A DNA stretch of 41,342 nt from Allobosea sp. ASV33 (lineage in GTDB: Bacteria; Pseudomonadota; Alphaproteobacteria; Rhizobiales; Beijerinckiaceae): assembly GCF_016428755.1 (NCBI RefSeq), contig NZ_JAELTI010000041.1, positions 1 through 41,342 on the forward strand. Direction: 5' to 3'. Within the stretch, counting starts at the first letter, position 1, and each line of letters starts with the position of its first letter. The notes beneath the pieces were generated by a model. That model was given only the letters and a program-made list of their open reading frames with translations, was not told the DNA's origin and ran no database searches. The position numbers and the translations under genes are program-made. This document shows positions 17,322-24,510 of this stretch, in pieces.

Positions 17322-17816
17322 TCAGTGCTCGTGGTCGTCGCCTTCCAGACCGCCGATATGCTTCTGGGTGTAGAGTTCGATACCGACGCGCGCGATCAGG
17401 TCGAGCTGCGTCTCGAGGAAGTCGATATGGCCTTCCTCATCCTTCATCAGGGCCTTGAACAAGTCCTCGGACGGGTAATCGCCGACCTCGCGGCAATATT
17501 TCGCCGCTTCCTGATAGAGCGAGCGGGCCTCCACCTCGGCCTTGAGATCGCACTCGATCACTTCCTTGACGGTCTCGCCGATGCGGAGCTGGTCGAGCGT
17601 CTGCAGGTTCGGGAAGCCTTCGAGGAAGAGAATGCGGTCGACGAAGCGGTCGGCATGGACCATCTCCTCGATCGATTCCTTCTTCCAGGTCTTGGCCATC
17701 TCCTTCAGGCCCCAGTTGTCTAGCATGCGATAATGCAGCCAGTACTGGTTGATGGCGGTGAGCTCCGAGCGCAGCCCCTTGTTGAGATACTCGATAACCT
17801 TCTTATCGCCCTTCAT
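17322..17816 (-). CDS. bfr: Bacterioferritin
   Basis: 164 residues from [12 protein letters not shown], the conserved Bfr start; a GTG three codons upstream is in frame but less likely, and GGAG lies 8 bases before the ATG. Ferroxidase ligands fall at canonical positions: E18, E51, H54, with later [15 protein letters not shown] and [12 protein letters not shown]52 is the heme-binding methionine that distinguishes Bfr from ferritin. It stores iron in a 24-mer with heme at subunit interfaces. It lies just downstream of irr and bfd on the same strand but has its own promoter with an Irr-type operator. Confidence 0.97.
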   Translation of the reverse strand: MKGDKKVIEYLNKGLRSELTAINQYWLHYRMLDNWGLKEMAKTWKKESIEEMVHADRFVDRILFLEGFPNLQTLDQLRIGETVKEVIECDLKAEVEARSLYQEAAKYCREVGDYPSEDLFKALMKDEEGHIDFLETQLDLIARVGIELYTQKHIGGLEGDDHEH

Positions 17817-17833
17817 CGGGTGCACTCCGCAAT

Positions 17834-17858
17834 CTACATTAGAATAATACTAATGTAG
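17834..17858. promoter_or_regulatory. Irr/ICE-type operator of bfr
   Basis: Perfect inverted repeat with arms CTACATTAG and CTAATGTAG and a 7-base A/T spacer, 17 bases before the bfr start. Its core resembles the rhizobial iron control element (TTTAGAAnnnTTCTAAA) bound by Irr. The -10 hexamer of the candidate bfr promoter lies within it, which fits repression of bfr when iron is low. Confidence 0.8.
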
Positions 17859-17880
17859 ACGGGCTTCTTCCGGAAGTGAA
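17852..17880 (-). promoter_or_regulatory. Candidate bfr promoter
   Basis: Minus strand TTCACT (17875-17880) and TACATT (17852-17857) with a 17-base spacer. The -10 is part of the ICE palindrome, so a bound Irr would block polymerase. Confidence 0.5.
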
Positions 17881-17885
17881 GGGGT

Positions 17886-17907
17886 AAAAAGCGGTCCTAC
17901 CGCTTTT
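17886..17907 (-). terminator. Intrinsic terminator of irr-bfd
   Basis: Minus strand arms AAAAGCGGT and ACCGCTTTT with an AGG loop and a T5 tail, 27 bases past the bfd stop. It separates the irr-bfd transcript from bfr. Confidence 0.8.
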
Positions 17908-17934
17908 GATCGGGCCGCCATGGGAGCGCCGGCC

Positions 17935-18222
17935 TCAGGCCGCCACGCTCTCCTCGCCGAACTCGATCCCGTCGAGCATGCGCCCGACGGAGACATGCAC
18001 GGCGCATTCGATCTCGCGGCTGGCGCAACTGCCGCATTGCGTCGCGCAGACCGCGCGAGCCTCGGCCAGCAAGGCCCGAACCTCACGCGCGCAACGTCCG
18101 CAATCCGGGCTGCAGCCCAGACAGTCATAGACCTCGCCGGCCGTCCGGGGGCCGCTGCCGTCGGCAGCAATCGTGCCCTTGATCTGGCCGCAGGACAGGA
18201 CGTTGCAGGAGCAGACGATCAC
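17935..18222 (-). CDS. bfd: Bacterioferritin-associated ferredoxin (Bfd-like), Cys-rich tail
   Basis: 95 residues from a GTG start that overlaps the irr stop (GTGA). The N-terminal VIVCSCN and the later CGRC supply the C-x-C ... C-x2-C [2Fe-2S] ligand set of Bfd (C4, C6, C41, C44). Bfd reduces the iron core of bacterioferritin to release iron. Eleven cysteines are present in all; beyond the usual ligands there are C11, C34 and C37 and a C-terminal extension with C59, C63, C66 and C73, longer than the roughly 60-70-residue Bfd. The extension may bind a second metal centre or be oxidised; this is inference. Placement directly after irr and before bfr fits the iron-mobilising role. Confidence 0.85.
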   Translation of the reverse strand: MIVCSCNVLSCGQIKGTIAADGSGPRTAGEVYDCLGCSPDCGRCAREVRALLAEARAVCATQCGSCASREIECAVHVSVGRMLDGIEFGEESVAA

Positions 18223-18752
18223 GCGTGGTGGCCCACCACCCGCTTCGTCTCGATTTCCTCGCCATCGGCGCTGCGCAGACGGACGATGACCTCGACCGAG
18301 GAGATCACCATGCCCTCGGGCGCATCCGGCAGGCCGGCGACCTGGATCATCGAGCCCGGGATATCGGTGACGGTCTCGTCGTCCTCGTTGTAGAAATGGT
18401 GGTGCTCCGACACGTTGGTGTCGAAGAAGGTCTTGGGGCCGGAGACCGAGACCTGGCGCAGCAGGCCGGCTTCCGAGAACTGGCGCAGCGTGTTGTAGAC
18501 GGTCGCGAGCGAGAGCGGCTCGCGGGCCCGCAGCGCCTCCTCGTAGAGCATCTCGGCACTGACATGGCGGTCGCCCTTGGCGAAGAGCAGCCAGCCCAAA
18601 GCCATGCGCTGGCGCGTCGGGCGCAGGCCCGCCGTCCGCAGGCGCGCCTTCACGGCGCTGATCGGACAGCTCGTCGGGTTTTTCTGCGGCCACGGGATAT
18701 GATCGCCCGCCACGGGCTTGTGATCCTGAGCCTTGCTCGCCAGAACGCTCAT
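18219..18752 (-). CDS. irr: Iron response regulator Irr (Fur family)
   Basis: 177 residues. The winged-helix domain (RLRTAGLRPTRQRMALGWLLFAKGDRHVSAEMLYEEA, then LATVYNTLRQFSEAGLL) is Fur-like, and the HHH at residues 117-119 with FYNEDDETVTDI matches Irr rather than Fur, Zur or Mur. Irr senses heme made by ferrochelatase and controls iron genes in rhizobia. The N-terminal Cys29-Pro30 retains the core of the heme regulatory motif known from Bradyrhizobium, but the following residues differ. ATG 18752 is chosen because GAAGG lies 7 bases upstream; a GTG at 18767 is the in-frame alternative. It overlaps bfd by four bases. A strong ICE palindrome precedes it. Confidence 0.94.
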   Translation of the reverse strand: MSVLASKAQDHKPVAGDHIPWPQKNPTSCPISAVKARLRTAGLRPTRQRMALGWLLFAKGDRHVSAEMLYEEALRAREPLSLATVYNTLRQFSEAGLLRQVSVSGPKTFFDTNVSEHHHFYNEDDETVTDIPGSMIQVAGLPDAPEGMVISSVEVIVRLRSADGEEIETKRVVGHHA

Positions 18753-18785
18753 CGTAACGCCTTCCACACGCCGAACCTCGGCAGC

Positions 18786-18810
18786 GTAGTTTAGAAAACA
18801 TCTAAACTAC
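18786..18810. promoter_or_regulatory. Irr/ICE-type operator of irr
   Basis: Perfect 10-bp arms GTAGTTTAGA and TCTAAACTAC with a 5-base spacer. The core TTTAGA...TCTAAA closely matches the rhizobial ICE box. It lies 33 bases before the irr start and about 10 bases downstream of the -10, where binding would block transcription, so autorepression is likely. Confidence 0.85.
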
Positions 18811-18820
18811 TGATATTGTT

Positions 18821-18853
18821 ATCATATTTGGCAAACCATCAGCCGAATGTCAA
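18821..18853 (-). promoter_or_regulatory. Candidate irr promoter
   Basis: Minus strand TTGACA, a consensus -35 (18848-18853), with AAATAT (18824-18829) after 18 bases; TATGAT overlaps at a longer spacing. The rest of the gap to 18980 holds nothing recognisable. Confidence 0.5.
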
Positions 18854-18980
18854 TCTTCGCGCCTGCGACAACGGGCAGCGCCCACAGCACATCGCCGTGA
18901 ATGCCGCGCTTTTCGATGCGTGGGGGATGCATGAAAGCGCAGCCAAAACCGACGGAGGCCGCGGCAAACGCAGGGCAAGC

Positions 18981-20570
18981 CTAGTGGCCGCCCCCTCCGG
19001 CGCCCGCGACAGGCTTCGGCGGCTTGCTCAGGAACAGCGACATCAGGACCAGGCTGCCGAAGATCACCGTCAGGCCGATGAAGACGTCGCCGAAGGCCAT
19101 GACCAGCGCCTGCTTACGAACGCGCTGGTTGACCAGGGCCAGCGCCATGGTCTGCGCCGCATCGCCGTAGTCGATGAAGCGCTGCGCCGTGTTGGCGATC
19201 GCCTCCTCCGCCACCTGCCGGCCGGCCACGACCATCTCGTGCAGCCGGGTGATGTGCAGGTCCGTGCGCGTGTTCAGCAGCGTGTTGATGATGGCGAGCC
19301 CGACGGCACCGCCGAGATTGCGCGTGAGATTGTAGAGGCCCGACGCGTTCTTGAGCTGCTGCGGCGGCAGAGAGCCCAGCGCGACATTGTTGATCGGAAC
19401 CATGCACAGCATGAGCGAGCAGCCGCGCAGCACCTGCGGGATCAGGAGCTCGTAGAAATCCCAATCGGAGGTGATGAAGGAGGCCCACCATGTGCCGACG
19501 GCGAAGCCGCCGAAACCGATCATCATCATGATGCGCGGATCGAGCTTGGCCGAGAGCCGCCCGGCGACCGGCGCCGTGAAGAACATGCACAGGCCGGTGA
19601 CGAACATCGTCTCGCCGATCATCAGCGCGTCATAGCCACGGATGCGCCCGAGATAGACCGGGTAGAGATAGGTCAGGCCGTAGAGGCCGATGCCCATGCA
19701 GAACGAGAACAGCGAGCCGAAGGCGAAGTTGCGGTTCCTGAAAGCGTAAAGATCGACCAGCGGATCGTCGCGCGTCAGCGCCCGCCAGAAGAACAGCACC
19801 GCGCCGAAGACCATGACGACCGAGAAGAACACGATTTCATGGCTCTGGAACCAGTCCAGCCGCGTCCCCTCCTCCAGCACATATTCGAGGCTGCCGAGAA
19901 AGGCGGCCATGCCGGCAAGCCCTAGCCAATCGAAGCGCTTGATCAGGCTGTGGTCCGGCTTGTCGAAATCGATCAGCGTCCAGGCGGCGATGGTCACGCC
20001 GATGCCGGGCACCACGTTGACGAGGAACAGCCAATGCCAGGAGAAGGCATGGCTGAGATAGCCGCCGACGGTCGGGCCGATGGTCGGCGCCAGCGTCGCG
20101 ACGAGGCCGATCAAGGGCGAGACGACCGGCCGCTTCGACGGCGGGAAGATCGTGAAGGCCGCGGCGAAGACACCGGGGATCATGCCGCCGCCGATGAAGC
20201 CCTGCACCGCCCGCCACAGGATCATCTCGTTGATCGAGGAGGCCTGGGCGCAGAGCACGCTGGAGATGGTGAAGCCCGCGGCCGCGATCGAGAAGAACAC
20301 CCGCGTCGACAGCGCCCGGCTGAGATAGCCCGACAGCGGGATCATGATGACTTCGGCGATCAGATAGGCCGTCTGGACCCAGGCGATCTCGTCAGATGAA
20401 GCCGACAGGCCGGCCTGGATTTCGGCGAGCGAAGCCGAGACGATCTGGATGTCGAGGATCGCCATGAACATGCCGAAGACCATCGCCATGAAGGCGAAGA
20501 TCCGGCGAAGCGGGATGGCGTCTTCGGCGGGCTTGGCGCCGGCGCCCGGATTCAGGGTCGCGGTGGCCAT
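18981..20570 (-). CDS. emrB: DHA2-family MFS multidrug exporter (EmrB-like)
   Basis: 529 residues with 14 hydrophobic segments, the DHA2 layout. The N-terminal span contains AILDIQIVSASL (motif D1-like), then WVQTAYLIAEVIMIPLSGYLSRALSTRVFF (motif A region) and RAVQGFIGGGMIPGVFAAAF, with IGPTVGGYLSHAFSWHWLFLVNVVPG as motif C, diagnostic of drug-proton antiporters. With the upstream EmrA-like adaptor it should form a pump spanning the envelope. It is 203 bases downstream of emrA, with a class C repeat in the gap. The family exports lipophilic drugs, uncouplers or siderophores; the substrate here is unknown. Confidence 0.93.
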   Translation of the reverse strand: MATATLNPGAGAKPAEDAIPLRRIFAFMAMVFGMFMAILDIQIVSASLAEIQAGLSASSDEIAWVQTAYLIAEVIMIPLSGYLSRALSTRVFFSIAAAGFTISSVLCAQASSINEMILWRAVQGFIGGGMIPGVFAAAFTIFPPSKRPVVSPLIGLVATLAPTIGPTVGGYLSHAFSWHWLFLVNVVPGIGVTIAAWTLIDFDKPDHSLIKRFDWLGLAGMAAFLGSLEYVLEEGTRLDWFQSHEIVFFSVVMVFGAVLFFWRALTRDDPLVDLYAFRNRNFAFGSLFSFCMGIGLYGLTYLYPVYLGRIRGYDALMIGETMFVTGLCMFFTAPVAGRLSAKLDPRIMMMIGFGGFAVGTWWASFITSDWDFYELLIPQVLRGCSLMLCMVPINNVALGSLPPQQLKNASGLYNLTRNLGGAVGLAIINTLLNTRTDLHITRLHEMVVAGRQVAEEAIANTAQRFIDYGDAAQTMALALVNQRVRKQALVMAFGDVFIGLTVIFGSLVLMSLFLSKPPKPVAGAGGGGH

Positions 20571-20593
20571 GGCGGCCTACCTTTCCTCGGGGT

Positions 20594-20751
20594 GTCATCC
20601 CGTGCGCGCTGCGGCATGGGAATGCCGCTGCGCAGACACGGGACCGTCATCAGAAAGAGGCGCCCTCACAGCGGCGGGAGCCGGTAGCTTCTCGTCTCGC
20701 GGTCCAGCATCTGCGCAACAGCACGTCGTGCCGCAGAGCGTGCGGGATGAC
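20594..20751. repeat. Composite intergenic inverted repeat, class C, inside the efflux operon
   Basis: Begins GTCATCCCGTGCGCGCTGC and ends GTGCGGGATGAC, with GACACGGGACCG and CGCGGTCC words inside. Near copies at 27549-27681 and 30331-30463. It lies between emrA and emrB, which are on the same strand, so any hairpin would be in their mRNA. Confidence 0.8.
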
Positions 20752-20773
20752 CCGCTTCATCAATGGCGCTTGA

Positions 20774-21970
20774 TCAGCGCTGCGCATCCGGTCGCGGGTC
20801 GATCGAGACCACGACCGACATGCCCGGCCGCAGCACATGCTTCGCCGTCGATTCGCGATCGAGCATGATGCGCACCGGCACGCGCTGCACGATCTTGGTG
20901 AAGTTGCCGGTCGCGTTGTCGGGCGGCAGCAGCGTGAACACCGAGCCCGTGCCGCCGGCGATGCCGCTGACCGTGCCATGGAAGACCTGGCCCGGCAGCG
21001 CATCGACGGTGATGCTCGCCTTGTCGCCGGTCTTCAGGGGCCCGACCTGCGTCTCCTTGAAATTGGCGTCGACATAGACCTGGTCGAGCGGGACGATCGA
21101 CATCAGGCGCTTGCCGGCACCGACGAGGTCGCCGATCTGCATATTGGTGTTGGCGACGATGCCATCGATCGGCGCGGCGATCTTCATGAAGGAGAGATCG
21201 CGCTCGGCCTTCTGCTCGGCGACCTTGAGCTCGTCGATCTGGCGGGCGGCCTCGATGCGCTGCGCTTCCAGCACCTTGATGTTGGCCTGCGCCTGCACGA
21301 CGCCGGCCTTGGCGCTCGCGACCGCGGCGATCGCCTGGTCGCGGGCTGCGGTCGCCGCATCGAGCGTCGCCTGAGAGCCGTAGGACTTGGCCGCGAGGCT
21401 GCTGGCACGTTCGAAATCCGCGGCCGTGCGCGTCACCGCCGCCTCGGCCGAATTCTGCTGCGCCTGCGCCTGCAGCTGGGCGGCGCGCGCCGCCTCGACC
21501 TGGCTGTCGATGCGCGCCAGCGTCGCCTGCGCCGTCGCGGTCTTGGCGCGGGCGCTTTCCAGCGCGATCCGCCAGTCTCCGTCGTCGAGCGCGACGAGCG
21601 GCTGCCCGGCCTTGACCTCCTGGTTCTGGCGCACCGAGACGGTCGCGATATTGGCGGAGAGCTTGGCCGAAATCGTCGCCATCTCGGCGCCGACATAGGC
21701 ATCGTCGGTCGAGACGATGAAGCGGCCATTGCGCCACCAGTCGATGCCGTACCAGAGCCCGGCGCCGACGGCAGCCGCGGCCACCAGCAACAGCGCGCCG
21801 CGCTTCAAGGGGCTCTTTCCTGATTTGGCCTTGGCCTCTGTCGCCTCGGGAGGGGCGCTCTTCGCCTGCGCGTCGCGGGCTGTGGGTTCGGCCGGCTGGG
21901 CGGTCTCGGCCTTGGCGTCGACCAGCTTGAGCCGGTCGCGGCGATGTTCGGATGCGGTCTCAGCAGACAT
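20774..21970 (-). CDS. emrA: EmrA/HlyD-type membrane fusion protein
   Basis: 398 residues. A cytoplasmic N-terminus of about 55 residues rich in Ala/Lys/Glu precedes one membrane span (ALLLVAAAAVGAGLWYGI, about 58-75). The periplasmic body has the lipoyl-like half-motif VSTDDAYVGAEMATISAKLSANI, a long alpha-helical hairpin (about 130-240, Ala/Gln-rich) and a beta-barrel (IDGIVANTNMQIGDLVGAGKRLMSIVPLD). It links the EmrB-like exporter to an outer-membrane channel, not found in this window. ATG 21970 has AGGA 8 bases upstream. It is the first gene of the leftward operon and diverges from the TetR gene. Confidence 0.93.
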   Translation of the reverse strand: MSAETASEHRRDRLKLVDAKAETAQPAEPTARDAQAKSAPPEATEAKAKSGKSPLKRGALLLVAAAAVGAGLWYGIDWWRNGRFIVSTDDAYVGAEMATISAKLSANIATVSVRQNQEVKAGQPLVALDDGDWRIALESARAKTATAQATLARIDSQVEAARAAQLQAQAQQNSAEAAVTRTAADFERASSLAAKSYGSQATLDAATAARDQAIAAVASAKAGVVQAQANIKVLEAQRIEAARQIDELKVAEQKAERDLSFMKIAAPIDGIVANTNMQIGDLVGAGKRLMSIVPLDQVYVDANFKETQVGPLKTGDKASITVDALPGQVFHGTVSGIAGGTGSVFTLLPPDNATGNFTKIVQRVPVRIMLDRESTAKHVLRPGMSVVVSIDPRPDAQR

Positions 21971-21988
21971 TGGGCGTCCTGCATGTCA

Positions 21989-22010
21989 ATTCGAACCGCT
22001 CGGTTCGATT
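21989..22010. promoter_or_regulatory. TetR-type operator 1
   Basis: Arms TCGAACCG and CGGTTCGA around CT. It lies between the candidate emrA -10 and the emrA start, so binding would block emrA. A matching site is at 22050-22071. Confidence 0.85.
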
Positions 22011-22014
22011 GCGC

Positions 22015-22043
22015 TTGAAATAGCGCGGGCAATGATGCATATC
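22015..22043 (+). promoter_or_regulatory. Candidate promoter of the TetR gene
   Basis: TTGAAA (22015-22020) and CATATC (22038-22043) with a 17-base spacer; operator 2 starts 6 bases downstream, over the expected transcription start. Confidence 0.45.
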
Positions 22044-22045
22044 AA
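22018..22045 (-). promoter_or_regulatory. Candidate promoter of emrA-emrB
   Basis: Minus strand TTGATA (22040-22045) and CTATTT (22018-22023) with a 16-base spacer. It overlaps the rightward promoter, and operator 1 covers its start region. Confidence 0.45.
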
Positions 22046-22049
22046 GTCA

Positions 22050-22071
22050 AATCGAACCGATTGGTTCGATT
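22050..22071. promoter_or_regulatory. TetR-type operator 2
   Basis: Arms TCGAACC and GGTTCGA around GATT, flanked by AA and TT as in operator 1. The centre is 61 bases from that of operator 1, about six helical turns, so both sites face the same side of the DNA. Confidence 0.85.
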
Positions 22072-22119
22072 CTTTTTTCGCAGTCGCCATGCAGGGCCCG
22101 CAGACCGGGCCGGAACACA

Positions 22120-22803
22120 ATGTCGGAAATCTCTGAAGCCCCGGTAAAGACGGGCCCCCGCAATCGCCGCATCGCCGGCACCGACCCCGACAAGCGCCGC
22201 CAGATTCTCGACGGCGCGCTGCAGGTGTTCACCTCGCGCGGCTTCGATGCCGCCAGCATGAGCGACATCGCCACCGCCGCGAACGTCTCGAAGGGCACGC
22301 TCTACGTCTATTTCGCGGACAAGGAGCATCTCTTCGTCGACCTGATCCAGCGCGAGCGCGAGATCCAGAAGCGCGGCGCGATCGAGGCGCTGAACGAGGA
22401 TTCCGATCCCGTGCGGGCCCTGAGCCGCTTCGGGCTCTGCATCGTCAGGATGATCAACGGCGATCTCGCGGTCAGTGCGCACCGCGTCGTCATCGGCGTG
22501 GCCGAGCGCATGCCCGATCTCGGCCGGGAGTTCTACGAGAACGGTCCGATGCTGGGCTCGAAGCTGATCGCGGGCTATCTCGATCGGATGGTGGCCGAAG
22601 GCAAGCTCGCGATCGACGACACCTATCTCGCCGCCGTGCAGTTCCTCGACCTCTGCCAGTCGACGCTGACGCGCCCCCGCCTGTTCAACGCCGTCCGCAC
22701 GCCCCCGAGCGACGAGGAAATCAACCGCGTCGTCGGCGAGGCGATCGCGATGTTCATGGCGCGCTATGGGCGCGGGACCGGCACCGCGCCGGCCCCACGC
22801 TGA
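22120..22803 (+). CDS. TetR/AcrR-family repressor of the efflux operon
   Basis: 227 codons including stop. The N-terminal DNA-binding domain (about 25-72) has RRQILDGALQVFTSRGFDAASMSDIATAANVSKGTLYVYFADKEHLF, the standard TetR helix-turn-helix. The C-terminal ligand domain (about 80-220) contains PRLFNAVR and resembles AcrR-type regulators with a TetR_C domain. It diverges from emrA across a 149-bp region with two matching palindromes, one over each promoter, which supports joint control of the pump and itself. The inducer is probably a pump substrate. ATG 22120 follows a weak CGGAA site. Confidence 0.93.
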   Translation: MSEISEAPVKTGPRNRRIAGTDPDKRRQILDGALQVFTSRGFDAASMSDIATAANVSKGTLYVYFADKEHLFVDLIQREREIQKRGAIEALNEDSDPVRALSRFGLCIVRMINGDLAVSAHRVVIGVAERMPDLGREFYENGPMLGSKLIAGYLDRMVAEGKLAIDDTYLAAVQFLDLCQSTLTRPRLFNAVRTPPSDEEINRVVGEAIAMFMARYGRGTGTAPAPR

Positions 22804-22813
22804 CCGCGACGCG

Positions 22814-23314
22814 TTATTTCAGCGCCTTCAGGCTGTCGATGATCGAGGCCAGATCCTTGAGGTTCTCCTTCTCGCCCTCGGGCGAGGCCCAGTAGGTCAC
22901 GACGAGGCCCTTGGTCTCGGTGACCTGCAGCAAGGTCAGGCTGACATGGGTCGGGCCGTCCTCGTCCTTGCCGGTCCACTGCACCTGGACGCCTTCCATG
23001 CCATTGTTGGAGAACGGCTTCTTCTCCTGCGTCGCAGGATCGACGACGACGCCCTTGCTCTTCAGCCAGGTGACCGCCTCGGCGATGGCCTGCGCGGCGT
23101 CCTTCAGCTCGGTCACTTCGACCGAGATGTAGACGGCCTCGTCGTCGGAGGTCGATTCGACGCCCTTGTCGATCTCGGTGGATTCCCAATCGTCCGGCAT
23201 CGTGATCACCGCGACGGGATTGGGATCGGGAATGGAATAGGTCTTGGCGCTTGCGAGCCCGGGCAGCAGGAAAAGGCTGGCGGCAAGAACCGCGCGTGCG
23301 AGATGGATCGGCAT
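22814..23314 (-). CDS. Exported protein of unknown function
   Basis: 166 residues. A clear signal peptide (ARAVLAASLFLLPGLASA, cleavage after about residue 23) sends it to the periplasm. The mature part starts KTYSIPDPNPVAVITMPDDW and carries an alternating hydrophobic pattern that suggests a mixed alpha/beta fold; DDEAVYISVEVTEL and GMEGVQVQWTGKDEDGPTHVSLTLLQV are beta-like. No catalytic motif and no cysteine in the mature protein. The family is not recognised. AGGA lies 7 bases before the ATG. It converges on the TetR gene with a 10-bp gap. Confidence 0.8.
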   Translation of the reverse strand: MPIHLARAVLAASLFLLPGLASAKTYSIPDPNPVAVITMPDDWESTEIDKGVESTSDDEAVYISVEVTELKDAAQAIAEAVTWLKSKGVVVDPATQEKKPFSNNGMEGVQVQWTGKDEDGPTHVSLTLLQVTETKGLVVTYWASPEGEKENLKDLASIIDSLKALK

Positions 23315-23432
23315 CGGTCGTTCCTGGGAAGAGGCGCCAAGTGGCGTAACGTCACCCTACGACAACATCGCCGCCATGCCACGCATTCTCATGCGAGGTG
23401 GCAGCGCTATCGCGATCCTTGGTTAGCGCTTC

Positions 23433-24365
23433 TCAGCCGGCGACCTGCCTGGCGCGGATGCGCTCGCGATGCGCCGTATACAACCCCGAAGCGGCGATGA
23501 TCGCCGCGCCGACATAGGTCCAGATATCCGGGATCGCCGCGAAAACCAGATAGCCGAAGATCGAAGACCAGAGCAGCTGGGAATAGGCGAAGGGCGCCAG
23601 CAGCGAGGCATCCGCATAGCGGAAAGCCTGGATCAGAAAAATATGCCCGATCGTCGAGATGCTGCCGATGAAAAGGCCGATCAGGATCGCCTTGGGATCG
23701 AGGGCCTGCCAGCTGAACGGCACCACCAACGAGAGCAGGACGAAGCCGATCGTGGCGGAATAGGCCAGTGTCACCACCGGGATTTCGGTGCGGCTCATCA
23801 TCCGGGTCACGATCAGCGAAAAGGCCCAGAAGAACGACGAGCCGAGCACGAAGAACGACGCGCTGTGAAAGCCCTCGCCGCCGGGACGCACCACGACCAG
23901 CACGCCGATCAGCCCGACGATGGTGGCGAACCAGCGCCGCCAGCCGACGATCTCGCCCAGGATCGGAATCGACAGCGCCGTCACGAAGAGCGGTGAGACG
24001 AAGGAGGTGGCGGTCGCATCCGCCATCGGCAGGTCGTGCAGCCCGGCCACGAACAGGATCGAGGAGATCGTCACGCCCAGAGCCCGCAGCACCTGAAGGC
24101 CGGGCCGGCGCGTGCTCATCCTGCGAAAGCCGCCGGTGAAGGAGATTGTGACGAGCATGATCGCGGCAAAGGTGCCGTAGCGCATCCAGCTGATCTGCAA
24201 CGCCGGCAAGGTGGTCGCGAGATATTTGGAGGCGATGTCGCCGCTGCACATGAAAATCGACGAGAGCAGCAGAAGCGCGATGCCCCGCGCGGAATTGTCG
24301 ATGCGCAGCGGCTTGCCGTCCTGCGGGGCGACGACCGGCGGTTCAGGAAGGGGAGCGTTGGGCAA
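23433..24365 (-). CDS. EamA/DMT-superfamily permease
   Basis: 310 residues with ten hydrophobic segments and two EamA repeats (about 28-165 and 175-305). MADATATSFVSPLFVTALSIPILGE and DASLLAPFAYSQLLWSSIFGYLVF are the characteristic end-of-repeat helices with Pro/Glu. The family exports amino acids, nucleosides or other metabolites; the substrate is unknown. The only usable start before the first helix is TTG 24365, because a stop lies four codons upstream and there is no ATG before helix 1; no strong ribosome site is seen. Next to asd, but separated by 145 bases with a hairpin. Confidence 0.88.
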   Translation of the reverse strand: MPNAPLPEPPVVAPQDGKPLRIDNSARGIALLLLSSIFMCSGDIASKYLATTLPALQISWMRYGTFAAIMLVTISFTGGFRRMSTRRPGLQVLRALGVTISSILFVAGLHDLPMADATATSFVSPLFVTALSIPILGEIVGWRRWFATIVGLIGVLVVVRPGGEGFHSASFFVLGSSFFWAFSLIVTRMMSRTEIPVVTLAYSATIGFVLLSLVVPFSWQALDPKAILIGLFIGSISTIGHIFLIQAFRYADASLLAPFAYSQLLWSSIFGYLVFAAIPDIWTYVGAAIIAASGLYTAHRERIRARQVAG

Positions 24366-24466
24366 GGGCTCGGTTCACGCGCAAGGATGCTCAAGCCTTA
24401 GCCGTTTTGCCTCGCATATCCACACGCAAAGACGGTCACCCGCCCATGCGCATGAACGTTGCCGGT

Positions 24467-24492
24467 GACCCTGCCCGTTTCCGGACAGGGTC
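24467..24492 (-). terminator. Hairpin downstream of asd
   Basis: Arms GACCCTG and CAGGGTC with an additional CCG/CGG pairing inside and a small loop, 19 bases past the asd stop. No clear T run follows, so termination is uncertain. Confidence 0.4.
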
Positions 24493-24510
24493 GAGCGGCA
24501 TGATTTTGCT

